DNA from: Paramoeba atlantica
Lineage: Eukaryota; Discosea
NCBI GenBank assembly: GCA_977017575.1
Contig: CDRNVI010000170.1
Location: forward strand, 124,001-188,000
DNA length: 64,000 nucleotides
Direction of reading: 5' to 3'
The translations under genes were made by a program, and so were the position numbers. The notes under the pieces are model-generated. The model saw nothing but the letters and a program-made list of their open reading frames with translations. It was not told where the DNA came from and ran no database searches. Shown here piece after piece: positions 36,300 through 45,553 of this stretch (positions within the stretch are counted from its first letter, which is position 1; each line of letters begins with the position of its first letter).

Positions 36300-36580
36300 C
36301 ACCAGCACTTACAATCCTGAGAAATGTCTGTAATTCCTTATGGTGTTGGCTGGTGTTGTGTAATTTCCAATAGCCTCCACTTTGACGTTGTTTGCTTCAA
36401 TATACCTTCTTTGGATGCAGTGTATCCCAAAAGCATGAATTTCAGTTTGCACAAAATGGACTTTGGAAATATTGATTCTCAATTTGTGTTTTTCTATTCT
36501 TGTCAATATTTCTTCCAGAGTCTCGTAATGTGTTTTGAAGTCTTTCGAGAAGACAACAATCTAATGAAGAGATCTGCTAT
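36300..36580 (-). pseudogene. Ty3-like element C: reverse transcriptase fragment
   Basis: The frame reads HKLRINISKVHFVQTEIHAF, then G-hydrophobic, VKVEAIGNYTTPANTIRNYR and HFSGL. This is the Ty3/gypsy RT thumb and connection pattern (L-x-h-x-x-x-K-C-x-F-x-x-x-x-h-x-h-h-G ... K-V-x-A-h-x-x-h-P-x-P ... R-x-F-L-G-L). The cysteine of the KC-F motif is replaced by V-H. Catalytic motifs are missing, so only the C-terminal RT end remains. Confidence 0.75.
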
Positions 36581-36808
36581 CTGAATCTTTTCTCCCATTG
36601 TGAGTCTCAGGTCATTATGAGTTTTCTGTTTATTCAGATTTAGTGAGAGGAATTTTTTCCTCCTTCTTCTTTCTTATTCTTGATACCTTTTAAGATTCCA
36701 CCAATTTGTTTGATGAGCTCAGCATTTCCTGTTGCGTCTTCAGCATGGAGGTTTGCAATTACCTCTTGAAGCCCATGGAGAATCTTGTGTGGTGGTGGAG
36801 CATTTCCA

Positions 36809-37330
36809 TCAATGTTGGAAACATCTCTCAGTCTCTTGTAAATCAGGCCTGATCGTCCACCATATCATATTTTGGGTTCTCTGACCTCGTTGAAGAACAT
36901 TCTCACTGTTTCTTCCCACGGTCGCCCATTTTCCGTTGATCTGGATTTGAGATCTTTCTTCATGATGGGTGAGGATTTCACATTCGTGGCCTCTGTGATT
37001 GGAGTTTCCACACACAAGAAGCAGAGTCGAAGGTTGGAATGGATTTTCAGTTCTCGCTTTCTCTCTTCTATATTCATCAGTATCTTTGATTCCCATCTTG
37101 GAAAGATCCATCTTAGTGACTCCCTTTGGTGTCTCTATTTTAACAGGTGAGAGAGAGGCGTTCATGACTTCAACAAAGTCAGTCCATGTTTTTCTGCTTT
37201 TGTAAATTTGATACTGAGCCTCTGTTTGAGTGTCCACCTCGATTTTGTGCTCAATCTCTGTCTGAGATGAGTTCCCGGTCTGAGACTTGGTATTGTTTCT
37301 TTCCTCTCTTTCTTGAGTAGAGATCGACAA
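36809..37330 (-). pseudogene. Ty3-like element C: Gag C-terminal part with zinc knuckle, frameshifted
   Basis: A hydrophilic 173-codon frame contains the second half of a CCHC zinc knuckle (CGNSNHRGHEC). The first cysteine pair lies in the overlapping frame (36865-37077, CFLC), so a one-base shift splits the knuckle. It lies upstream, in element order, of the RT fragment at 36300-36580; protease and most of RT between them are gone. Confidence 0.6.
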
Positions 37331-37621
37331 ACTTGAGAGCTTTCTTCTTAAAGGTCAGATCCCCGTAGCTGTCATCAATCCGAAATTGATTTTACTGACT
37401 GATCGGGTTCTGTACTCTGGAATCCCCGTAAGCCTCTTGAGGTGCTACTGGCTATGCAATCCTGCACCCAGACACAAAAATTGGCTACTTTGGCCTTGGA
37501 TCCAAAGTCTGTCTTTCCAACTCTGTAGTCCGAATTTTGTGTCTATTCTCCTTCAAATCATCTTTTACTCTTCCATCCCTTGTGGGTGGTTACTGCCTGG
37601 CTGATGGGTTGATTCCCATTC

Positions 37622-37919
37622 TTACTGAGGGGGGGTTCCTGATGGGCTTTGTTGAGACCACTGGGAATAGATCCTTATCTGATTAGTGATCGATGCCAAA
37701 AGCCTCCCTTCCATCTCTGAGAGCATCTCTTTGGCTTCATCCCTGGTGAAGGTGGGTTCCACTTGGGGGTACCATCCTTTCTTCCTCAGGGGGTTCTTCC
37801 TGTTCCTCAAGTTCTTCCTGGTGGAAACAGTTCTCTTTCTTGGGGGTTTTCAGGCTCTTGCCTTTCCTCGGGGCGGGCTCAACCTTCTTGATCACTGCCA
37901 GCGGAATCACTATCCCCAT
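37622..37919 (-). pseudogene. Ty3-like element C: probable Gag N-terminal fragments
   Basis: Two overlapping short frames (37622-37810 and 37737-37919) of charged, helical sequence (for example FTRDEAKEMLSEMEGRLLAS, a coiled-coil-like stretch) lie upstream of the Gag knuckle fragment on the same strand. The assignment rests on position and composition only. Confidence 0.35.
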
Positions 37920-38153
37920 CAGGGTTTTCTACCAAGTAAGTCTCCTTTAACTCATCCCAGAAAAGAGCCATCGATCTACCAGCATACCAAAAGGGAAAAC
38001 GACAAAAGAAAAGCACATCGCGTCGCGTCGCCTTTGTGATGTCATCAAACAGTCCCTATCAAGGGTGTTCGCTGAAGTTGGCCGAAAGTTGGGCCGAAAG
38101 TTCAAGGATTAAAAATAGCCTTTATTCACAATCAAGTTTTTTTCCCAAATAAA

Positions 38154-38468
38154 TGATTTCTGTTATATGTTGTGAGAGAGAAGCTCAACTCAAAAGTCTG
38201 GCTGAATGTGGCACCTCTTGGGAGGGATCTGGCGTTGTTTCTCAAACTGCCTAATTCAATTAGTTGGAAGATGATGAGCAAGTTCCAAGATCCTTTTGTT
38301 ATTGCGCTTGAGGCTTTTTGTGGAGGATGTTTGGACAAACTGAAGAGGAGATTGACAGATTTGTTCAGGTACCAAAATTTTCGAATGCCTAATTCGAAAA
38401 TGAGCGAGTTCCGGCAGTACGCCACCCATTTTCTCGATCTGTATTTGAAGAAGAACAAAATCTCTTGA
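38154..38468 (+). CDS. hypothetical protein fragment, unrecognised
   Basis: About 100 codons of protein-like sequence on the plus strand end in TGA: helices such as FVIALEAFCGGCLDKLKRRL and a basic tail. Just upstream (38070-38100) a GGCCGAAAGTT direct repeat occurs. No start codon or family is clear; possibly an exon. Confidence 0.3.
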
Positions 38469-38747
38469 AGGAATGCGCGCAATAGAGATGAGAAGTTTGA
38501 ACAAGGGTCTGTTTGTTTCTTTCACCAGTTCTCTCAGGTTCTCTCTCTTTGAGCAGCCTTACTAGATGTTCCAAAGTCTTGAGATGGAAAGGGTTGAGCT
38601 ATCAACATTGAGCTGAACTGGGAGAGATTTGTCTTCTCATACCATCCAAGTCCTTGTTCATCAGCTGTCTCTCTTCTCAGAGTTGAAGAAAACTATTCTG
38701 GAGCTCTTCATAAGAGGGCGCCTCATCTTTCCCATTTCCATGGACAG

Positions 38748-38981
38748 GTGAAAGACCATCAAGTAGATATCGGTGAGAATCTTGGTTTTTTCAGTTTTCT
38801 GAGATGTCTGTTAGATGAAAGCGTTCGAAAGCTACAAATGGTGGGTGTCCCTTTTGCTCCAGAGGAGCCCGACAAGTGTTGGGAGAGTTTTGTTTTTGAA
38901 GCTGCAAAGGAGTTCCTTATTTACACAGGGAACATTGTATTGAGAGGAGAGGGGGGAGACTCCTCATTCAAGGCAAGATGA
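38748..38981 (+). CDS. hypothetical protein fragment, unrecognised
   Basis: A 78-codon frame on the same strand as 38154-38468 includes LDESVRKLQMVGVPFAPEEP and CWESFVFEAAKEFLIY, which look protein-like and helical. Its last 20 codons fall in repeat E, so the coding end, if real, is before about 38925. The two fragments may be exons of one gene; splice sites were not resolved. Confidence 0.3.
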   Translation: MKDHQVDIGENLGFFSFLRCLLDESVRKLQMVGVPFAPEEPDKCWESFVFEAAKEFLIYTGNIVLRGEGGDSSFKAR

Positions 38982-39048
38982 TTTGATTTTATATAAAAGT
39001 ATTTTTTTTCCTGTTATTTTGCCTCTTTTCACATTTTTTTTCAACAAC
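38926..39048 (+). repeat. repeat E, left half (interrupted by H2)
   Basis: ACAGGGAACATTGTATTGAG to TTTTTTTCAACAAC, matching 33644-33817. The next base is the first base of transposon H2; the repeat resumes at 40147. Confidence 0.8.
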
Positions 39049-39162
39049 GAGAGTCAAGCCCGAGTTTTTAACATAAAAATCGGTGAGTTGACCCGTTAAA
39101 AAAACCCCCATATTTTTTCAATTCAGATCAGAAAAAAAAAGAAATAAATTTTTAATAAATAA

Positions 39163-39702
39163 TTATTCAACAATTTTCTTGTGACAAGCAAGAGCAAAGC
39201 GAAGGGTACAATCATGTTGATTCTCATCTTCATAATACACACCTCCAAGAGATTTGAAAGTAGATTTACACCAGCCATATGGTGCCTCCACTTTCCCCCG
39301 TACAAAAGCAATTTCTTCATTATTTCTTGTATCCTTTTGGCTCAACACACGAGGGACTTTCTTCCCATCAACAATTTTTGGCCTTCCTCCACGAGACTTG
39401 TTTGTGATCAAAAAGACCTTTTTCAAGAATTGGGTCGCTTTTCGAAAATGGTTGTCGGCAACCATTGTTCCGCCCTCAAACAACCGATCGATTGTTTTGG
39501 CAGAGTAAATTAACAGATCTCCATCATACTGCTTTGGAGAGTGAGGCCCACTCACCCACTCAGTTCCTCCTTTGGCATTACAAACTGTTACCCATCTTCT
39601 TCCTGGAGCCAGTAACTTGTGAGACCACATTTTTTTCCTCTCTTTCTTGGGACCTTGTTTTCCCTTGATTCTAAAGTCACTTGAGTCCATCCATGTTAAC
39701 AA
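39163..39702 (-). CDS. H2 transposase, catalytic part (DDE)
   Basis: A 179-codon frame holds a DDE nuclease: first Asp in LTWMDSSDFRI near the start, second Asp in GGTMVADNHF (about residue 84), then TNKSRGGRPKI, and Glu in GKVEAPYGWCKSTFKSLGG (about residue 139). The E-x-x-x-x-W/F-C-K helix and PRGG-like linker match H1. It cuts and rejoins DNA at the element ends. The upstream part lies in another frame (39696-40082), overlapping by 7 bases, so the two are joined either by frameshifting or the gene has a one-base error. Confidence 0.7.
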   Translation of the reverse strand: MLTWMDSSDFRIKGKQGPKKERKKMWSHKLLAPGRRWVTVCNAKGGTEWVSGPHSPKQYDGDLLIYSAKTIDRLFEGGTMVADNHFRKATQFLKKVFLITNKSRGGRPKIVDGKKVPRVLSQKDTRNNEEIAFVRGKVEAPYGWCKSTFKSLGGVYYEDENQHDCTLRFALACHKKIVE

Positions 39703-40082
39703 ACATTTTCACAAGGAGGACGGCGTCGAGTTTTTGCGGCCAGTCGTTCCACCCTTCTCCGTGAGCTCTGAACCAAGACTGTCTCTGCCCAGTTTCTTAA
39801 AGCACCCCTGATTCTTTGAATGTTCTGCCGGATCGAGTTATTCGACAGTGGAAGCCATTCAGCAATTTTCTTTCGGAGATTGCCATAACCAATTGCATAG
39901 AGATCTTTGTAAATGGTTAATAGATAATTGGCTTCTTTGAAACAGGAAGGCCTCTCAGTCCCCCAAAGAGTGAGGTCCACAGAATCCAAGTATTGAATAA
40001 TTTCCTTGGTTCTTGGCACTCCAAGTTTTTCCTCAACACCACAACGCAAATCTTTCAACTCCAAACCCGCCACCCCAGCCAT
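39696..40082 (-). CDS. H2 transposase, N-terminal part
   Basis: Starts with ATG at 40080-40082, 64 bp inside the right terminus. It is a 128-codon helical domain ending in a basic stretch (SSRRRVERLAAKTRRRPP), probably DNA binding and nuclear localisation. The helical WLPLSNNSIRQNIQRIRGAL block corresponds to the N-terminal helical region of the H1 relic. Stop TAA at 39696-39698 overlaps the catalytic frame. Confidence 0.6.
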   Translation of the reverse strand: MAGVAGLELKDLRCGVEEKLGVPRTKEIIQYLDSVDLTLWGTERPSCFKEANYLLTIYKDLYAIGYGNLRKKIAEWLPLSNNSIRQNIQRIRGALRNWAETVLVQSSRRRVERLAAKTRRRPPCENVC

Positions 40083-40146
40083 ACACCGAAAAAAAATAAG
40101 AGTTCAAAACGCTTTTTTAGTGGTCTAAAACAAGGGCTTGACCCTC

Positions 40147-40196
40147 AACCAGTTTTATTTTGGAGGAGATCATCTAACACCCCCCCCCCCCCAAAT
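40147..40196 (+). repeat. repeat E, right half
   Basis: AACCAGTTTTATTTTGGAGG then AGATCATCTAACACC and a C14 run. Corresponds to 33816-33856 in the uninterrupted copy. Confidence 0.75.
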
Positions 40197-40723
40197 GAAT
40201 TGATTTCTTGATTATTCCAAAATTAGCAGGGGGTGTGGTAGGCCAAAAGAGATGTTTGGATCTTAATTAGCAAAGATACATCACACCATCAGAGGATTTC
40301 TTCGTGATCTTTGTGAAGAAGTTTCAGTCATCAATTTGGTTCTGTTCCATGAACACAAAAACCCACCCACTCCTCATTCACATTGCAAGAGGAAAAAGGA
40401 CACAAAAAGGGATTGAGGAAAATCTCCCAACAAAAGATGATGAATTTTTGTTGGCACATCCTTTGCTTCACCCACTTCTTGATGAAATAAGACATTAATT
40501 CACTCAGGTTTTCCTCTTGAATTTTTCTTGGTTGCCTTCCCCTTGAGACCTTCAGGTTTCCCTAAAGTTCTCCCTCCATTTTCCTCCAACCAATTGAGCA
40601 GTGAGGTTCAATATTTTCCTGACACTCCCTTTTTCAACATCCAAATTTCAAAAAAAAAAAAAAGAAAAAGAAAACACAGCACCTTGAAATGAAAGGCGTA
40701 AAAAAAATAAATCAAAAAAAAAA
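40197..40723. other. no gene recognised
   Basis: One plus-strand frame of 64 codons (40304-40498) is protein-like but has no motif. An A-run at 40712-40723 is the Pol III terminator for tRNA-Leu. Confidence 0.4.
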
Positions 40724-40840
40724 TGGTTGAGGTGGGATTCGAACCCACGAACCCGAAGGACCAGAAGACTAAACACTGTATTTTTACAGCCAAGATTTAA
40801 CTCTTGAGTCTGGCGCGTTTGACCGCTTCGCTACCCAACC
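40724..40840 (-). tRNA. tRNA-Leu (CAA) with intron
   Basis: Acceptor GGTTGGG/CTCAACC, anticodon stem CCAGA/TCTGG, and long variable arm GGTCCTTCGGGTTC. The anticodon loop CTCAAG is followed by a 36-nt intron (40767-40802), placed one base 3' of the anticodon as in other eukaryotic nuclear tRNA introns. The intron contains TTAAATCTTGG, which can pair with the anticodon region. An intron in tRNA-Leu(CAA) is widespread in eukaryotes. Confidence 0.93.
40767..40802 (-). other. tRNA-Leu(CAA) intron
   Basis: 36 nt lying between anticodon position 37 and 38; removed by tRNA splicing endonuclease. Boundaries inferred from the loop geometry. Confidence 0.8.
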
Positions 40841-40852
40841 AGATATACGACA

Positions 40853-41270
40853 ATTACCCTTCAAGAGCACCTTTCTAAAGAGACCACACACACACACAGA
40901 GAAGACAATAAAAGACAGGAGAAGTCCAAAGGGAATGCCACAAAATAATAGTTATGGCTGCACCATAAGACACCATCAGAAGATCCATTGCAGGCATTAT
41001 GTCATTGAAAACACATCTTTTCTCCCTCAATGGTCTTGTTGCAGACCCAGAGCCGCACTGATCGCACCACCAACCCTTCCAGTTCCTTCTCATCACTTGA
41101 AGCAGAACCATTTCCATATTGAGTGATGCATAACACATAGATTGAGCAATCACATGGATTTCATTTCTAATCGCAGCAATGGCACTCAGAGCAGCCACGC
41201 CCAAGCCATGAGGACACATCCACACTTTCTTTGGCCAAAACCTTTGCAGCGGCATTTTGTTGTGTAAAAA
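40853..41270 (-). mobile_element. internally deleted YR-A-family element between tRNA-Leu and tRNA-Asn
   Basis: 40853-40940 resembles repeat B of YR-A (TTACCCTTCAAGAGC, CACCTTTCTAAAG, GAGAAGACAA, AGTCCAAAGGGAATGCCACA). 40945-41100 matches the 3' end of the recombinase ORF (ATAGTTATGG, AGAGCCGCACTGATCGCACC, ACCAACCCTTCCA). 41190-41260 joins AGAGCAGCCACGCCCAAGCC (from about 54250) directly to CACATCCACACTTTCTTTGG (from about 54662). The large RT part is deleted. Its B-like end is about 13 bp from the tRNA-Leu 5' end, as B2 is 9 bp from tRNA-Ala. Confidence 0.7.
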
Positions 41271-41286
41271 AAGAAGAAAAAAAAAA

Positions 41287-41359
41287 CTCCACCTGGAGGG
41301 TTCGAACCTCCGACCTTGTGGTTAACAGCCACACGCTCTGCCAACTGAGCTAAGGAGGA
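41287..41359 (-). tRNA. tRNA-Asn (GTT)
   Basis: Anticodon stem TGTGG/CCACA with loop CTGTTAA, T-arm GGAGGTTCGAACCCTCC, acceptor TCCTCCT/AGGTGGA with one T-T mismatch at pair 4. T10 terminator on this strand. The mismatch is unusual and may slightly weaken the acceptor. Confidence 0.92.
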
Positions 41360-41685
41360 ATGTATTGAAAAGATGTCAATTTTTTAGATTCAAAACAAAG
41401 ATTGATCACATTTTCTAAAGTCAATTACTGTCTCAAACATAAGCTGGAGGCAGTGTTGTACTCTTGTTGGGGGGAGGTCTTGCATTGATGAGGTTACCTT
41501 GCAAGTTTAAAGTCACATTCTACCAAGTGATCTGATCACACAATTGGGATCATTGTGACTTTGTAAGAGCGGTTTCGACTTTTTTGTGCTTCGACCAAGG
41601 GGAAGTATTTGTTTTTTGAATTTCACTCAATTCAATATTTGTATCATGGGAGTCAAAGGTTGTAATCTTAAACAAAGAAGGAGAA

Positions 41686-42040
41686 TTGATCAAATCTTTT
41701 GGATCAAAAGGTTCTGAAGATGGTCAGGTTGATGATGAACCAGTGTGGGTGTGGATGTGGATGAAGAAGGTTGAATTATTGTTGTTTAACAATCTTTACA
41801 ATGTTGGCATTGATAGGGGGATGGGAATATTGTTGTTTGTTTCTGATTTTGAGAATCATCAGATTCAAGTGATGGAATATGAAGGGAATTTTATTTGATG
41901 TTTTGGAACAGAAGGTTCAGGTGTGATTCTCAATATTCCATGGTCCAAGAGGTGTTGATGTGGATGGGGGAAGGTAGAATTGTTGTTTGTGATTCAGAAA
42001 ATGGGAGAATGAGGGTGTTTTTAGAAGGAAGGAACATTTC
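41686..42040 (+). pseudogene. NHL-repeat (beta-propeller) protein remnant
   Basis: The 70-codon frame begins KSFGSKGSEDGQ and ends NHQIQVMEYEGNFI. After its stop the text continues in shifting frames with CFGTEGSG, VVCDSENGRMRVF-like sequence. Alternating FGSxGSxDGQ and (D/N)NHRIQVF(D/E)xxGxF is the NHL six-bladed propeller repeat pattern, here about two blades. Multiple stops and shifts show it is dead. Intact NHL proteins are usually protein- or RNA-binding scaffolds; nothing more can be said here. Confidence 0.6.
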
Positions 42041-42312
42041 TTTTTTTATTTGGTGATTTTCACATGAGTGAACCTCATTTATGGGGTTGTTGTTGTTGAT
42101 TCATTTTGGATCAATTATTATTTCAGATTTTAAGAAGAATTTTAAAATTGAATTGTGGAACTAATTTGGAAGAGAGGAAGGGATTTTTTTATTATTCTTT
42201 TTCATTTTCTCCCTTTTTATTTTCTCTTCTTCAAGAGGGTTTTTGTTTTTTTGATTTTTTTTGATTGATTTTTTTGGTAATCCTTCTTACTTTGTTTCTC
42301 TCTTTCAACAAA

Positions 42313-42384
42313 TCCCCGATAGTATAGTTGGCAAAATCCCCGCCTGTCACGCGGGAGTCCCGGGTTCGATTCCCGGTCGGGGAG
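42313..42384 (+). tRNA. tRNA-Asp (GTC)
   Basis: Acceptor TCCCCGA/TCGGGGA, anticodon stem CCCGC/GCGGG with loop CTGTCAC, and T-arm CCGGGTTCGATTCCCGG. T9 run follows. One of three plus-strand tRNA genes in the window. Confidence 0.96.
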
Positions 42385-43586
42385 GATTTTTTTTTCTCTT
42401 TCTCTTTCTTTTTCTTTTTTTTGATTCAATCCAAAAATACATGAAAAAAAGAGGAATTCTTCAATTTTTGTGTCTTCAAAAGATCAAAGTGATATGGTTT
42501 TTTTCTTTTTTTCTTTTTTTTTTTCTCTCTTCTCTTTTTTCTCTTCTCTTTTTTTTCTATTTTTATTTTTTGATTCTCTCTCCTTTTTTCTGATTTCTTT
42601 TGAACTCACACTAATAATAATAAATCACAAGATATGAAAGGGTCTCTGTTTTGCAAACTCCAATGCCTATGGTGATCTCTTCTTTCTCCTCTTTTGGGTT
42701 TCCTCTTTCTATTCTTCTTCTCTTTCTATCTTCTTTTATCCATTTTTTGTTGTTTTTCTTTTTGTTTTGATTTTAGGGTTGGTTTTTTCCATTCTTCATC
42801 CTTTTTTCCCAAAAATTTTTTTGTTGAAGAAGACTTATTTTTATAATTGAAGTCAAAAACAAGAAAATGTTGAAAAAATCAGAGGAGCAACTCACCCAAA
42901 AATGAGAAAAAGAGAGAGAAGAGGATGCAAGATCTATTTTTCAAGAATAAAAAAAGATGAATAATTCTCAAAAAAAATAAAGAACTTGAAACAAACTCAA
43001 AAACAAATAGGATTAAAACAAAATAAAAAGAACCAAAATATATCAAACCCCAAATTATTTTTTGGAACAGTACTTTTTGTGATATCATAAAACATCAACA
43101 GCCACAAAGTTCAACTTCAATTGGTTTCTTCTATTGCAAAGTGAACAATCACCATATATTCACCCATTGACAACAATCATTCTCTTGCTAACAAAAAATT
43201 GAAATCATCTCATGTGAAAAATTTTCGCTTCCACAGATTGTGTATGAAAATCTTTTGTTTTTTCTTATTCACCAGATCAAAAGCTGTTTGAAAACCTTCC
43301 TCTCAGTGAGTTGTTTCAAAAATTTTGGTCCATTCTCCAATTACTTTGTTGTGCAATGGAAGAGGGCCTTTCATTTTTTGGACAGAAATTTTTTTTACCC
43401 CTTTTCTGTTTCTTTCCAAGCAATTTGTTACCATCACCCCAAAAAAAGAGAAAAACAGAGAAAACCAAATTTTTCCAAAATCAATTTGAGTGTCACACAA
43501 ACAAACTTCAATTGGAGCAAAAGAGGGTCAGTGGGGAAACTTTTTTTCTTTTTTTTTTTTTGAAAATTTAAAAAAAAAAAAAAAAA
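42385..43586. other. no gene recognised
   Basis: T-rich then A-rich unique sequence. The frames at 43240-43571 have some protein-like stretches (for example VSCFKNFGPFSNYFVVQWKR) but no motif and no clear start. Confidence 0.4.
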
Positions 43587-43659
43587 AGCCACTAAAGGGG
43601 CTCGAACCCTTGACCACTAGGTTAAAAGCCTAGCGCTCTACCGACTGAGCTATAGTGGC
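43587..43659 (-). tRNA. tRNA-Lys (TTT)
   Basis: Acceptor GCCACTA/TAGTGGC, anticodon stem CTAGG/CCTAG around loop CTTTTAA, and T-arm AAGGGTTCGAGCCCCTT. A long A-run (43570-43587) provides the terminator on this strand. Confidence 0.96.
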
Positions 43660-43895
43660 ATTTGTTGAAAAAAGTCAAATTTTTAGTGTGATGGGGGGGG
43701 GGCTGATTTTGATGGAAAAAGGAAAAAGAAGAAAAGGACACTCAAACAGAAAAAAAAGAGGTTTTTAATTCCTTCTTGAGCAAAACAACAAAGACAAAAG
43801 AAAACCCCATTCAATTCCCAACCAACCAACAACAAGGAAAAGGAGGAAGTCAATGAGATTTATCTTTTTTTCAATTTTTTTTCAAAAAAATAAAT

Positions 43896-43968
43896 TGCTC
43901 ATTACAGGGATCGAACCTGTGACCTCCGCGTTATTAGCACGGCGCTCTACCGACTAAGCTAAACGAGC
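43896..43968 (-). tRNA. tRNA-Ile (AAT)
   Basis: Acceptor GCTCGTT/AATGAGC, anticodon stem CCGTG/CGCGG (one T-G) around loop CTAATAA, and T-arm ACAGGTTCGATCCCTGT. Read as IAU after wobble deamination. Confidence 0.95.
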
Positions 43969-44329
43969 ATTTCTGAAAAATGAACCAATTTTTTGGCTTT
44001 CCAGTGGGAAAAAGGTCGGGAGAAACAGAAAAACAAAGTGAAAAACAAAGAAAAGAGCAGAGAAAGGAAAAAACAAATGAAAAAAGTGATTGGAGAAAAT
44101 GAAGGAAAATCACTTTTATTGTTAATTCACAAAAAAGGAGGAAAAAAAACATCTATTATTTTTCATGATTTCCCAAAGACTATTTTTTTTTTCTTTTTCA
44201 AGGGAAGGGAAAACCTTTTCAAAATTGAATGATTTTTTTTTCATTCATTCATTCAAAAAAAGGAAAAGAAAAATGTTTTCAGTCCAAAAAAAAGGAAAAA
44301 ATTCAAAAACAAAAAAAAAGAAAAAAATT

Positions 44330-44413
44330 CGTCGGAAGCAGGATTTGAACCTACGCCCCGTTTCCAGGATGTGATTTCTAGTCACACGTCTTAGACCACT
44401 CGACCATTCCGAC
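44330..44413 (-). tRNA. tRNA-Ser (AGA)
   Basis: 84 nt with the long variable arm typical of serine (TCCTGGAAACGGGG), anticodon stem TGTGA/TCACA around loop CTAGAAA, acceptor GTCGGAA/TTCCGAC and discriminator G. Confidence 0.95.
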
Positions 44414-44637
44414 ATTTAATAAAAAATGAGTGAAAAAAAGCAGAGAATAAGGAAAAAGAGCAGGAGAGAAAGAAAAAGGGGCAAACCAAAAACAAGGGGG
44501 GAAAGTGTCTGTAAAAGTTTGAAAAAAGTTTTAAATTTCTTGAAAAGAGGAAGAACAGGAAGAAGAGACAGATGATAAAGAGAAAGATGGAGAAAAGCAG
44601 AAGGACAAAAGAAAGAAAAGACAAAAGACTCAAAATT

Positions 44638-44911
44638 TGATGGTCGAAATTTTGATTGACTTTTTTCTTTCAATGGTCGAAATTTTTGATGTTTTTTTCG
44701 ACCATTGAAGTTATTTTTTCGATGGTTGGTGTTTTTCTTGGTTTTTTTTCGATGGTCGAAAGTTTGGACAATGGAAGAAGATCAAGTTGAAGCTGTTTGT
44801 GAGCTGAGGTGGGCAATGACATCAGCTAACTTTCAGGGTGTTGAAACCTCTCCAGTGATCCGATTCAAACCAACTGCAAGTGCAGCAGCTTGAGCCCACC
44901 CCCATGTGTGG
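44638..44911 (+). repeat. repeat R, CpG-rich copy
   Basis: Starts with several TCGA-containing inverted segments (CAATGGTCGAAA pairs with TTTCGACCATTG at 44671-44715), then a unique half from GGACAATGGAAGAAGATCAA to GCAGCTTGAGCCCACCC. The second copy is at 63049-63328. All seven CpGs compared here are TpG or CpA in that copy. It lies just upstream of tRNA-Glu(CTC). Confidence 0.85.
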
Positions 44912-45014
44912 AGAACTGTCACATGCAGAGAGAGAGAGAGTGAGAGTGAGATTCTCAACAAAATGAAACAACCCACCACAACACAACAGTTCTTTTTTGG
45001 TTTTTTCAACAAAT

Positions 45015-45086
45015 TCCCTTGTGGTGTAGTCGGTAACACGGTCGGCTCTCACCCGGCCACCCCGGGTTCGATTCCCGGCAAGGGAG
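45015..45086 (+). tRNA. tRNA-Glu (CTC)
   Basis: Same sequence as 33892-33963 except C for T at anticodon position 34, giving CTC. 5' flank CAGTTCTTTTTTG and CAAATTCCC also match the first copy, as does the T-run terminator, so this is a duplication in which the anticodon wobble base changed. Confidence 0.96.
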
Positions 45087-45347
45087 CTTTTTTTTTTCAA
45101 TTCCTTTTTTTTTTCTGATGTGTTGTGTTGTTTCTTTTTCTCCAAATGTGTTCTTTGTTCCTTTTCTTTCTTTTTTTTTTTGATAATCTTTCCCAAAGAA
45201 TCAAGAACAATTTTTGAATCAAAAGAAGGTGAACCCCAAAGAGTTGATTTGAAAAAAAAAAAGATATCTTTGAGTTTGAACATCAAAAACACAAAACTGA
45301 TTCAATTTCAAAAAAAAAAAAAAAAAGAAAAAAAAAAGAAAAAAAAA

Positions 45348-45372
45348 TGCCGAAAACGTGGATCGAACACGT

Positions 45373-45404
<32 letters not shown>

Positions 45405-45420
45405 GCTGAGCTATTTCGGC
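45348..45420 (-). tRNA. tRNA-Phe (GAA)
   Basis: Acceptor GCCGAAA/TTTCGGC, anticodon stem TCAGA/TCTGA around loop CTGAAGA, and T-arm CGTGTTCGATCCACG. No intron. T8 terminator on this strand. Confidence 0.96.
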
Positions 45421-45553
45421 TTTTCTGGAAAAAAAGACCATTTTTTGGGAACACAGGTACTTGTGAAGGGGGATTGTCTGATTGGAACATTGAAAAACAT
45501 CAAAAATTCCCTTTTTTGAAACCACTTTTTGTGTTTTTGAGTGTTTTTTGGGA

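Larger units (their letters stand above)
39049..40146 (-). mobile_element. IS5/Harbinger-like DNA transposon H2, 1098 bp, with 3-bp target duplication
   Basis: The left end GAGAGTCAAGCCCGAGTTTT and right end (inverted) GAGGGTCAAGCCCTTGTTTT form imperfect terminal inverted repeats. The trinucleotide AAC is present at both edges (39046-39048 and 40147-40149) but only once in the uninterrupted repeat copy at 33815-33818, so AAC is the target-site duplication. A 3-bp duplication fits IS5/Harbinger-type elements. It carries two overlapping transposase frames. Confidence 0.85.
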
